Of a DNA stretch of 64,000 nt, positions 15,101 through 25,608 are shown piece by piece. The notes under the pieces are model-generated. The model saw only the letters and a list, made by a program, of their open reading frames with translations. It did not search any database and had not been told where the DNA came from. The stretch spans positions 1,121,001-1,185,000 of the forward strand of contig NC_092675.1 in assembly GCF_964355755.1 (NCBI RefSeq). Reading direction: 5' to 3'. The number at the start of each line of letters is the position of its first letter. Position 1 is the first letter of the stretch. Both the position numbers and the translations under genes were made by a program. The DNA comes from Antedon mediterranea. Its lineage: Eukaryota > Echinodermata > Crinoidea > Comatulida > Antedonidae.

Positions 15101-17736
15101 GTCTAGTTTGAGTACAATGATAACAAATTACTTTTAAGTTTTTTACGAAAAGTTGGGAGAGAGGAAGAGTTAACAATACTAGTATCTAATTGATTCCAAA
15201 TTAAAGGGCCAGAAACATAAATAAAGTGGGAAGAACTAGTTAATCTTACAAAAGGAATAGTTAACTGAAACTTATGAACAGTACATCTTAAATTATGACC
15301 ATGGTTGAAATCAGCAGTGTTAAATAAATTCATCATGGGAGAAGGAAGATTGTTAGAAAAATATTGAAAGACAAAAGAGGCACTTTGCAATTTATGTATA
15401 TCACCTAACTTCAGTAACTTAAGTTCATAAAATAAAGGTTCAGATGGAGTAATGCGAGACGTACAAGTAATATTTCTAATAGCACGCTTAATCAGCTTAT
15501 TAAGTTTATCGAGATGTGATGGATAGTCAGCAGCCCAAATAATGTTACAATAATAAAGATGAGGTAAAATTAAAGAATTATATAATGAAAGAAGGATACG
15601 CCGGGGAAAAGTGTGCTTAAGATTATTTATAATCCCAATTGTTTTAGAAATTTTATTTGCAATATGATTCTGATGACTGGTCCATCTCAAGTTTTCCTGG
15701 ATTAAAACACCAAGGAACATAGTCTCTGACGTTTGTTTAATGTTATCTCCATTAATAAATATATTGTAATCAGTAAGGTCTAACGATTGACGTTGTGTAT
15801 GAAAAAGAATGTAATTGGTTTTCATGGAGTTTATAAGGAGTTTATTTGAGATGAACCAGTCATTATATTTTGACAATTCATTATTAACTATAGAAAATAA
15901 AACTTTTAAATCTGAATGAGAAAAAAATAGTGTAGTGTCATCAGCAAAGAGATGACATGGAGGGTGTCACTGACTCTGGATAAGTCATTTACGTAAATTT
16001 AAAAAAGGAGAGGGCCAAGAACCGACCCTTGTGGCACCCCACATGTCATCTCCTCCTCTGGTGATATACAATTACCAAACGAGACATATTGCTTCCTCAT
16101 ACTTAAGTAACTACGAAACCAGTTTAAGGTAATACCCCTGATTCCATAATTGTTAAGTTTATTAATAAGTATACGGTGATCTAAAATATCGAAGGCCTTG
16201 GATAAGTCGACAAAGACAGATAACAAAAATTTTCTTTTTTCAAAGGAGTTTGTTACATTATTTATGAGATCAAGGATTGCATGTGAAGTGGAATGAGATT
16301 TACGAAAACCATATTGATGAGCAAAGAGTACGTTATTGCAATCCAGGAACTCATAGAGACGGGAGTACATTAATTTTTCAATGATTTTGGAAAAGGTACT
16401 AAGTAGTGAAATGGGTCTGTAATTTGAAAGTATATCTTGTCTACCTTTCTTGAAAATTGGAATAACTTTTGCTAACTTTAAATAATTTGGAAAACTACCT
16501 GAAGAAAAAGATGAATTAATACAGAACGTAAGATGATTAATAATGAATGGAGAAATCAATTTAATAACGTATGGTGTAACTCAATCTCCACCACTCCCCT
16601 GTGAGATCAGACATAGGTACAATACCATAAAGTTACGCCAGACAAACTTTTCAGACGACAGTCAATGAAACCGTGTATTCTTTTTTTGTAAATGATCACG
16701 TATCAACTAAATTTGAAATATGTTCACAGACTGGGTATTTAAACTCATTAGACATACCACATTAACCTAACAATCATTTGCATGATCGATAATCAATATA
16801 AATATATACAGATGAATGTCACATGCTTTCAGTTAAAAATGGAATGTTGTCAACACTTTGAACACTTTTAATGTCACATGCGTCATGCGTAGATGTTGTC
16901 AAGGTGATTGGTGAACACACTAAGAACACTACTACTCTCGACACAAATAAAATAGTAATGAAAAACCTTTGGATGATGTTCCAATGATTTAACTTATTTT
17001 TCGATATAAATAGTAATAAAACACTTACTTGGCTGTACTCTATTGATAATAGTAACTTTAGTAACGTTGTACTCTTTGGACAAATCAATCTTTAGGAATT
17101 CTTCACTGTTGTCGTCTAAAACAAAAATTATACAAATAAAATTATGTATTTAGTCATTCTTAAAATTTAAAACAGTTGTTATTCTTTTTGCTTATGTTCT
17201 TTTTTGTTAAGAACATTTTAAAGACTATTCAAAATTGTTTAACTCTTTTTTTTTTTGTAATATAACTTGATACACTCACGTGAATGGTAACATGTTGATC
17301 CCATCACTGTGTAATCATTTCCATCAGTAACCGCTCTGCCGTGGTAACCACCAAAAACTGAACTCTGCGTTACATCCTTTTTGTACGATAAATAAGCTGA
17401 AATACATAGATCTTATACATAATAAATCCTGCAAATTAACAACGTGATATTATCCTTGAAAGAGTATATAAGTGAAACTATACGAGGGTAGTATCTTATG
17501 AAATCTCACTCTTTCCTGATTATTTGGTATCTGCTGAACTATTTAGCTAATCGGATTTTATTCCTTGAAACAGCTTCTTAACCATAATCGGGAATTCCAC
17601 CTAGGCCTTGTTTAAGTACAAAATAGATAAAATAACGGTATCATAATTTAACAAAGTAACAGTACTTACACGTGTCAGCATATTTCCATAAAAATATGAA
17701 AGAACAACCGACAAAAAGAATCGTATTCTGCTTCAT
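12112..17736 (-). CDS. Secreted mosaic protein: F-type lectin, kringle, LamG-like, PAN/apple (554 aa)
   Basis: Exons: 17736-17670 (start, signal peptide), 17396-17280, 17115-17029 and 14430-14185 (F-type lectin, about residues 25-172), 13731-13465 (kringle, 173-261), 13196-12594 (LamG/concanavalin-like, 262-462), 12389-12112 (PAN/apple, 463-554, TAA). They sum to 1665 nt = 555 codons with no internal stop, and every intron is phase 1. The signal peptide has core ILFVGCSFIFLW. The lectin part shows FGGYHGRAVTDGN, FLKIDLSKEYNVTKVTIINR and CEVRVYN. The kringle has six cysteines with NDYRG, LCRNPDN and AWCY. The PAN part has ACSKTC and CCKAFKF. Role inferred: extracellular binding or adhesion. 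Two uncertainties: the 14430 acceptor has a second AG 6 nt further in, and without the 12594 donor the LamG exon reads on to a stop at 12565, giving a form without PAN. Confidence 0.85.
12565..12593 (-). other. Read-through alternative 3' end of the LamG exon
   Basis: Past the strong donor (GAAA|GTATGT) at 12594 the LamG frame continues for a few residues (MSTCQTVL) to TAA at 12567-12565. If the donor is skipped the product ends after LamG, near 470 residues. It could be intron retention only; there is no transcript evidence here. Confidence 0.35.
13864..14089. mobile_element. 226-bp MITE flanked by TTAA, in intron 4 of the lectin-kringle gene
   Basis: The element begins GCTTGGTTCTCAC and ends GTGTGAACCAAGC, giving 13-bp terminal inverted repeats with one mismatch. 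TTAA stands at both borders (13860-13863 and 14090-14093). Inside, a 40-odd-bp block (GGTTCTCACTAGAAACGCA...) is repeated directly. TTAA duplication fits piggyBac-like or Kolobok-like superfamilies; no transposase frame is present. Confidence 0.75.
14900..16600 (-). pseudogene. Broken LINE (non-LTR retrotransposon) in intron 3 of the lectin-kringle gene
   Basis: Minus frames 16559-15999 and 15876-15103 encode two parts of one reverse transcriptase of the jockey/CR1-like kind. Seen: KVIPIFKKG and NYRPISLLS, motif A FVDLSKAFD, motif B GVPQGSVLGPLLF, then motif C FADD in another frame near 15940, and the thumb/C-terminal part with FLGVLIQENLRW and LYYCNIIW. Two frame shifts lie between 16010 and 15900, and no endonuclease or first ORF is present, so the copy is dead and 5'-truncated near 16580. 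It is in the same orientation as the host gene. The right edge is sharper than the left, where the 3' tail fades into AT-rich sequence. Confidence 0.85.
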
Positions 17737-18392
17737 TTTAGGGACGTTCGGTTATGCAGTGTTTAGTTTCAGCGTGCGTCGTCAAAATGTATACATTAGA
17801 TGCTCAAAGAAACACGACTACAATGGTTGGCTAATTAATAATGAATGCATGTAAAGGAATATTGACAAAATAGGCTTCAGTAAATTCTGACGTAACTCGA
17901 CCATTGGATATGACAACATTGTTATTTTAAATCTACAGTGCGAAAGTTTTAAGATTTACTATTACACAATTAGGCCTAATCCGTGAAAAATAATGAGAAA
18001 AGAGAATTTTCAGTGAGATGTAAATTTCCAAAAAATGTTTATATTGAATACATTTTGAAAACTTGTCAATTTTTTTTAAATTTAAATTCAAAAATGTTAA
18101 AATTGAAAAAAATAATTGAATATCATTATTGTTTTTAATATGCCATACATCTTTAATAATAATGCTGCTAAAATGCTATTTTACAGAATTTATTTTTGTC
18201 ATGGTACACATATTCTATCTATATAAATATAATCTATATAAATGCCTATATATAGGCCTATTGTTGTTTCCTCCTTCTTTTTCATTAAACAAATATTGAA
18301 TGGAATTAACGTGTGTGCTTATTTGGCGTTTTACCAAAACTGACAAGAATGTCAGTTAATTAGCGTAATACAAATGTCTTTAGAAATTGTTC

Positions 18393-18465
18393 ATACCATA
18401 ATCATTAACAATTACTGTGTTTATCTGTTACAGATAAACACAGTAATTGTTAATGATTATGGTAT
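18393..18465. repeat. Perfect 73-nt palindrome (36-bp arms, 1-nt centre)
   Basis: The arm from 18393 (ATACCATAATCATTAACAAT ...) pairs without mismatch with the sequence ending at 18465, centred on 18429. The next outer bases do not pair. No target duplication is obvious. Confidence 0.9.
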
Positions 18466-19185
18466 TCGAAATATACAATAATTTAAAATGAAATGAACCG
18501 TCTAAAACCTAATTTAAGTAGCATCGATTTCCAAGTAGTTCAGAACAGACAAACATGTCACTCTCCATAAAATAGGTGAGACCAGAAGAGGGTGAAATTC
18601 AATTCCACTCTTTACTGGTTAAATATCTATTTCTTAAATTTTATCACGTGATTTATATGTAAATCAACAGGCGCAAGAATGGTGGGGTACTAAGGATTCT
18701 TATACATGTTGTTTAAAAAGATAATAGATGTCATTTCCAAGGACATTTCAGTTTGGTATACCGTGCGTTGTTATGCAAATGAGTTTGTGCAGGTGTATTA
18801 TGGGGAAGATGGTATTGTTAGTCATTCGCGGTCAACACGCCACATTGTTAAATTTTGATGTTGTTAATCTTTACATTAGAAGATTGTCATGTAATAAAAC
18901 ATTTTCCGGGCGGGAACCTAGCAGCTCCTCTTAGTTTGAAAATGTAATCTCGAGAACTCCATGTGGAAAAGAAGCTCACCGAAGAGTACTAAAAATGAAG
19001 GAGCACATAGGCTTCTTTTCGAGGTTTTATGGCAGTCTATTTAATGGAAAATAATGCCATGCAACTTTGTTTCTGATTTTAAGGGTTCACTTTTTTAGGC
19101 CTGACATTTACAACCATCAAAATATCTCTTCTTTCAAAATAAAAAAAAATATTCATTATTTTCATTTAAAAAAAAATCCGTAGAG

Positions 19186-19490
19186 GTTCAAATCCAAGCT
19201 GAGAGCACTCAAACCTGAGTATTACACGTTACGCCACAAAGGAATACATGACTGAACAGCTAATAATAGTCTATTGACAACACGTATGTCGTTAGTTCGA
19301 TTCCCACGCTGGTCGGTGGAATAGAGTTAAAGGCATGCGGCCACTGTGTTTGGGGTTCACATAATTATACGTCCCCCTTTGCACCACACATCACGAGGCG
19401 ACAACATCAATGCATCTGGTGATGTGCTGGAAACGACCCCAAAAGGCTGTGGCAGGGCCTTAGTGCTGAGGCAGGGAGAGCACATTTAAC
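19186..19490. repeat. Possible tRNA-derived SINE relic
   Basis: B-box-like words occur at 19188 (GGTTCAAATCC) and about 19295 (TAGTTCGATTCCC), and a moderately GC-rich tail follows to about 19490. No convincing A box lies at the right distance on the same strand, so this is only a suggestion. Confidence 0.25.
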
Positions 19491-20408
19491 ATCTTTTTTT
19501 TTATTAAATTTTTTTTTCAACCTGTATTCGATCTCGTAAATTGTATGTTTGCCGCCCTCAATTTTAAAAAGAAATTGAATTTATTATTTTTATCGCAGGT
19601 GTACGAAACGGTTTGGTATGCCGTGCGTTGTTATGCAGTGGTTGTGCAGATGTAGTGGGAAAGACTGATGTAGTGTTAATCAATGTTGCTACATTGGTAG
19701 CGAAATTTCCGATTCATGCAAGATATTGTATTGTAATATGTTATGAATACACGTTTATGATTGTTGGTGTGTATGGCCGCACCGTCCCAGTTTTAAACAG
19801 ATAGTAATTGTCTCCGATGGTTTTTGTATGGGGTTAATGGAGAGTGAAATAAGATAAAATATAAAACATTTGCAAAGATGCCGATTTCTAGACCAATTTC
19901 GAAGCTTAGACTATTTCCGCCGTATATAGGCATATACGAAGTCGAGTTTTAAAGTTATCATAGGTGATTATGTATAGTAATAAGTATAAGTGCAATTCTG
20001 GGCTCTATTTTCATTATTAGCTCTGCCCCAACCATGGTGGGCTAGTACCGGAGACTTAATATTTAATTTCATATTTCAATGAATAGTTGCACTTTACGGG
20101 GACAAACAGCTTGGTGATACTGAAATTTATTAATGAATTTAGAAACGATAAACATGAGGAAATCTATGAGAAGGAGAAAATGGCGCCCATGAGATTTAAA
20201 TAAAGATACCAGAATTTCCACTAATTTTCAAGTTTTTATAGAAGAATGGCTTCATGTATGACAAGTAGAGGGAGGATAATCGATGGGAAAAAATATAATG
20301 CATTAGTAATGGTCGATTCCGTACTAATATAACCACTTCGTTCAACAGCACTCATTGCGCGCAGCGGATGCATTATTTCTTGTGAAATATTATGGTGAAC
20401 TTTGACTT

Positions 20409-20467
20409 TGCACGCGACTAAAAATCCAGAGAACAATAATTGTTCTCTGGATTTTTAGTCGCGTGCA
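20409..20467. repeat. Perfect 59-nt palindrome (29-bp arms, 1-nt centre)
   Basis: The arm starting TGCACGCGACTAAAAATCCA at 20409 is exactly mirrored to 20467 around the A at 20438. A further GCGCACGCGACTGGAG word lies about 45 bp on, so the arm end may belong to a wider repeat. Confidence 0.9.
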
Positions 20468-21818
20468 GACTCTACAGCTTGGTCGGGTTGGTCGGTAAAC
20501 ACTATCTCAAATTTGCGCACGCGACTGGAGCCATTATGTATGGCCTTGGTTGTAGCGGCCACACTCCTTCATTCCAGATGGAAATGCACTGAATAAAAAA
20601 AAAATAAAAAAACATAATCGGTTGGTTGCACCCAGTTTTTGTTGTACATTGTTGTTTCTTACATAGGCCTACACCATTCATCATTAGATAAATTTGTTCG
20701 TTTTAAACCGTAGGCATAGATGGAATAAACATTCACTTGAGTAGGTATTGTTAGGTGAAACAATTTTAAATGTAACTTGTGACTGTTTAAAAAAAAATCA
20801 TTATTAGCTCTCTTGTCTACAAATGCAAAATTTCTTTGGCCCAGGGTGTCCGACAAGCTGTTGCAAAAGTTGAATTTACAATACTGTAAATTAAGCATAT
20901 AAATATTATTTTGATGTTTTTAATTTAATTACCTTACTATGGCGTGCATCAATTCATGCATATATGGTAAGATGATAAACTAATAAGAAAACTTTCGACA
21001 CTGACAAGATAATAATATGATTGTTCTTTCTATATATACTTTTTTTTCTTAAATGCCTTTAAATTACTGTTAGTGAATTTTCCATCTTTTAACACTAGAC
21101 AAAGGGTACTGTGCCACCAAAGGCCTCATTCTTCTTCATGGCTGACGAAATATAAGTGGAGATATTATCAATGTTGCTGCAAAGTACAATATAAATATTA
21201 AGTCTGGATGCTACCTAAGATGAAGATGTTAAATGAGGTGGGTTTATTCTTTTAGACAACACACAGGCTTCAATGCTGAGCTCAACGAGTTTTTTCTTAA
21301 TATTAGTAAAAAGATAAATATTTTGGCACATATGGCGTTTCATACGTATACTATTTTCAGACAAAAATCGAAATAAAACAAATAGATACAAAAAAGACAA
21401 TGTATACAGACTTGGGGCAAGTCTAGAGCTCAACAACCGCATTGTTTTTAAAATGGATGCCATGCCATTACCGTATATTTTACAGTTTAGTAATAAAGAT
21501 GAATACTCGAGGAATCACAATATAAACGACTATAGTTTTGTCTGTTTTTTATTTTGTTGGATAGTATGAGACAACACACCCCTACATAAACTCAATACCA
21601 CCATACATAATCTTATTATACTGTGCTCCTTAAGTGGGTACATATTATTAAACTATTCAATAGCTAAAATATAAGAATAATACCTACCAGTAGATAAGGT
21701 TTTGAAAATAAAGCATACACAATATGTAATTACAAGGTTCGGTTGGGATTTTAAAATAGACAAAACAAATCATCACTGCAAATGATAACACTCGATGTAC
21801 AATTATGTACAATTTTTT

Positions 21819-21824
21819 TTTATT
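21819..21824 (-). terminator. Candidate poly(A) signal of the PDZ-ZM gene (AATAAA)
   Basis: AATAAA on the minus strand, about 215 nt after the TAA at 22039. It lies within a T-rich run, so chance is possible. Confidence 0.35.
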
Positions 21825-22038
21825 TTAGCCTAAAAAATGCTATTCTAGAATTCCAGATTAATCATGGCTTTTAATGTCGTATTCTGATATCATTAACTGA
21901 CTTTGGGACGTTTGCATTTTTAAGCACAATTCAACTAACTTTAAATAAGTTCGTGATTCAGAAAAAATAAACATTTTTTGGGGACTTTCCACTTCAGGAT
22001 CAAATTCGTATTATTATATATACACAAATACTATAATA

Positions 22039-25000
22039 TTAAAACTGATGACCTTCTTCTGTGAGCTGTTGGAGAATTCGGAATGATCGTGATTGGTTGA
22101 TAGGATTATTTTGATGGTCTTCTAGGCCGGCAGGGTGAGGATTAGTATACTGAATCTGTGCCGCAGTTGGTAGGTGTATATAGGCGTCTTTATCAATTTC
22201 AATATTAGAATCATCTCTGCGAAAAATATAAAAAGTGTGCATAAAAAGCCGTCATTTTTAATAACAAGTTTTATAACAAAAAAAGATCAAACAATTTCAC
22301 CTAGATTGTCATCTAATATTTCATTTCTCAGTTACCTCATTCTTAGGAAACTACCGATTCCTGATCGACTTTCATAGAAACTTTAAAAAAAACCTCTATC
22401 AATTAACTATCAATACATTTTAACATTTATAGGCCTATTGACCATCTTTCTAGAGCTTGACTTAAAATCAAACGAAATTAAATAAAGTCAAACATTTACC
22501 ACTATTTACAGGGTCAGGAACTAAAATTAAGTTCTCAATACAGGAAAACTAGCTTTCTAAACGTTTAATAAGAATTAGAATCACAACTTTGAGGAAATAA
22601 AAACCTCTGTCAAATCTAGAAATGATCGCAACTTACTCTCCCAATTTTCCAGTAATCATTCCTTCTGTCTGTCCTCTAAAGGTGTCAGCAATATTATTTG
22701 CAGAGTAAAGACCCATTGGTGAATTGTATTGGTTATGGACGACAGTGGCGGTTCCTCCTAAAGCAGTTCCACGAAACGGCACCTTGGTAACGGGCGGCGC
22801 ACGAGGAGGAGCTGTTTTCTTAAGAGGAGCTGGGAACATTGCATCTTTCTGGAAAGATAAAGATGCATTTACTTTTAGACCTTTCGCATTAGTAAAACTA
22901 ATATACATTATCGAGTTATATAGTTCTTGTTGATCTACTTTTTGCGATACAAGTAATGGTCCTTCTAGTGTATTGCACGAACATTCATCAGCCACATGGC
23001 TACGCCTTTTTAAAGGCTAATAATTAGAACTGTAGGCCTTAGTTTGTTCTTTTAAGTTCAAATTAAGTCTCAATATTGTTTTGTAAATTAAATACATGGT
23101 GTTTCAACAGCTTCTTTTTAAACTAATAACAAATAATGTCTGAGTAGGCCTGCTTTAGTCCATGGTTTGAGGTAACAACATCATCCAAACAAATATCTAG
23201 AATAGATTTGGGAATGGCACCGTTCGATGACTTTTCACACGAAGCTTGAGTACGCCTATCAGTTGCATTGTGAATAATATTTGATATTTCGTTTATGGTG
23301 AAGGAAAAAGGTTACGTTGAAACTTACCCAACGTTTCATGCGTTATCATCGCACTTCTGATGTCAGCTTGGTTTGCCGAAATAACCCTTTTCCTTCACCA
23401 TTAATGAAATTAATATTTGCTGGAACAAGATTTTTTCACTTTTATTGTATGTAATTACGTTCAAGCGTACCTGTCTGCTCGTTGTTGGAGACAATTCATA
23501 AACATGGCCAGGAGTTTCGTAGACTACTGTTCCTGCAGGAAAATATTCACGTGGTCCCATTGGTATCTTGTGCTTTTCCTTATTCTCAACTGGCTTAGGA
23601 ACTACAGGCGGTGGAAGTGGTGAACTCAAACCAGAGCCTCTGTTATATGCCAAGAAATTAAACATTTTATGATTTCAAACATAAATTAATCATGTCATTA
23701 TTCGATCATAGCTCGGTAACGAATCATTTACACTTTGGACTATCTCGTTTAATTCTAGGCATGGTTTTGTCGAAATAGGGTGACATATCTACCTATTACT
23801 CTTTTACTTTTATATGTTATCTTGTGAAAGAGAAACAGAGAAAAGAGAAGGAGAAACAATTTTAAAGCAAGTCTTCTTTTGATTTCGATCCTTCAAAATG
23901 AGGAAGTGGATGAGCCGGCTCGCCCCTCTCTAAATACTTACAACATGGTTATATTGTATTTGACAGTATTCTTGTCATTTTAATCCGTTTTTACCAACCT
24001 ATGTCCAGGGTTGTAACTCAGGACTCGTTCAACTCAAATGAAACTTTGAGTTCATTATGCACGATGCATTATAAATCATCCTAAATCGATAAAGAATATT
24101 TAAATGACGTCGTACCAACCTTTCTAGGATCATTTTCAGGTTTGACGCTTGTTTGATGACTGTTTGTCCCTCAAGATGTGTCAGGTTGTACGTTTGTTGT
24201 CCATTAATACTTCGTACGATATCACCTGGTAAAATTTTGGCCCGATTTGCTTTGCCACCTGGAGTGGTCTATCATTAAAAAAAAAAATATGAATTGCATA
24301 ATTATTGTTTATATATAAAATGTAATGTATTTCAAATTACGTTTACATCGTTCAATTTTTTAAAATTTTTATGACATGATGTTTTGTAGATATTAAAGAT
24401 ATCCTTTGTAGTAGAAGTTGGGACCGATGGTATTAAAAAAAAAATGTTTACAAAAATTATGCCCAACCAATTGATTAATTTTTGTACTGATTTTTGTTTG
24501 TATAGGCCCCCATGCTTTGAGTGCTTTCACAATTTTCCTCTTTCACCGACCTCTTTTTTTGGGCCACTCAGATGTGATTAGGCCTAAAATAAATGTAATT
24601 AAAACATGGAAACTTCGTGTTTCCAATTGTGTATAACAAAAATGACTTTCATAGCGATCAATGAATTACTTTTCAATTCCAGTATCATCAGAATGATTGT
24701 ATAAAAGAATATGGAGTGAAAACATTTGTAAAGAAATCCTAAATTTTTCGCTCGAGGGCACATGTTCGAATCTTCTTCGAGTCTTTTTTTTAAAAATGAA
24801 TTCATTTCGTTGATGAACTGCTCGTTATAGGTTCTCAAATATGTTTCTAATTATAGATCGATGTTGAAACATTATAGGCTTATGTCATATGTCATACAGC
24901 AGCAGCAGCAGGAAAAACAGTTAAGCAAAGAAACAAAATGAAATAAATAATAATTAAACACAAATCCATTTTCTAGATCTTTTGTAATTTGTGTTATGTC

Positions 25001-25608
25001 ATACTTATTACCAAAAAAAGTAATTGTAGATTGAGTATTTTGAAATTTTGAAATCATGGCCCAATCCCGTCATAACAGACGATAAGTTCCAAAATATTAT
25101 TTAGCATCATAAACATCATCATTTAAAAAATTGCACATTTTTAAGTTGGTAATAAAATCATACCCAAATAAAGAGACACATTCATAAAAAAAACCAGTTT
25201 TATAAGTAGGCCTATATTTACATGATCATGTTGTATTGACGATGTCACACGTCAGACAATGTTGTTTTTGAATCAATCAAAATGTAGAGACGACGCATAA
25301 TAATGACGCGTACTGTCAAAGGCTGACGTATAATGTTTAAATGTTAAATTTACAGCCAGAAACCGAACACAGAATGGCATTTTCCCTGTTTAGACGCGTG
25401 TATTTTTATCTTTCGCTTCAAGGTATCCAATATTGTTCTTAAGTGTCATCTTTTAATTTGTAATGGTCACAACTGTCAGTTGAGAAAACTTTATAAATGC
25501 TGTCCTTACCTTTGAAATGCGTAATGGAGTGTTGAAGTCTTTTCCTCCAATTAGACGTAGTCCCCATGGCCCGGGCCCGGGGAGAGTAACTTCCATTGTT
25601 GTAGGCAT
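22039..25608 (-). CDS. PDZ-ZM protein without LIM domains, Zasp paralogue (268 aa)
   Basis: Exons: 25608-25510, 24268-24120, 23639-23471, 22848-22637, 22216-22039; total 807 nt = 268 residues plus TAA. Residues 5-83 are a PDZ domain of the Alp/Enigma type ([20 protein letters not shown], then [13 protein letters not shown]). The Zasp motif is at about 175-200 ([20 protein letters not shown]), and [10 protein letters not shown] closes the protein. PDZ domains of this family bind alpha-actinin C-termini and ZM binds the alpha-actinin rod (family knowledge), so a Z-disc or adhesion-site scaffold is inferred. The first exon is 99 nt, as in the plus-strand Zasp at 30085, and the next three intron phases are the same. 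The frame ends just where Zasp has the intron leading to its LIM exons. Fly Zasp66 and Zasp67 have the same LIM-less make-up. A second in-frame ATG is at codon 5. Confidence 0.9.

Larger units (their letters stand above)
17737..21810. other. Intergenic region between the lectin-kringle promoter and the PDZ-ZM gene 3' end
   Basis: About 4 kb with no supportable gene. It holds two palindromes (18393-18465, 20409-20467), a GAAAAGAAGC inverted pair (18967-19025), a tRNA-like repeat stretch (19186-19490), and two diverged copies of a block starting TTTGGTATRCCGTGCGTTGT (18752 and 19611). The lectin-kringle promoter should lie just right of 17736; no TATA box stands out. Confidence 0.5.
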
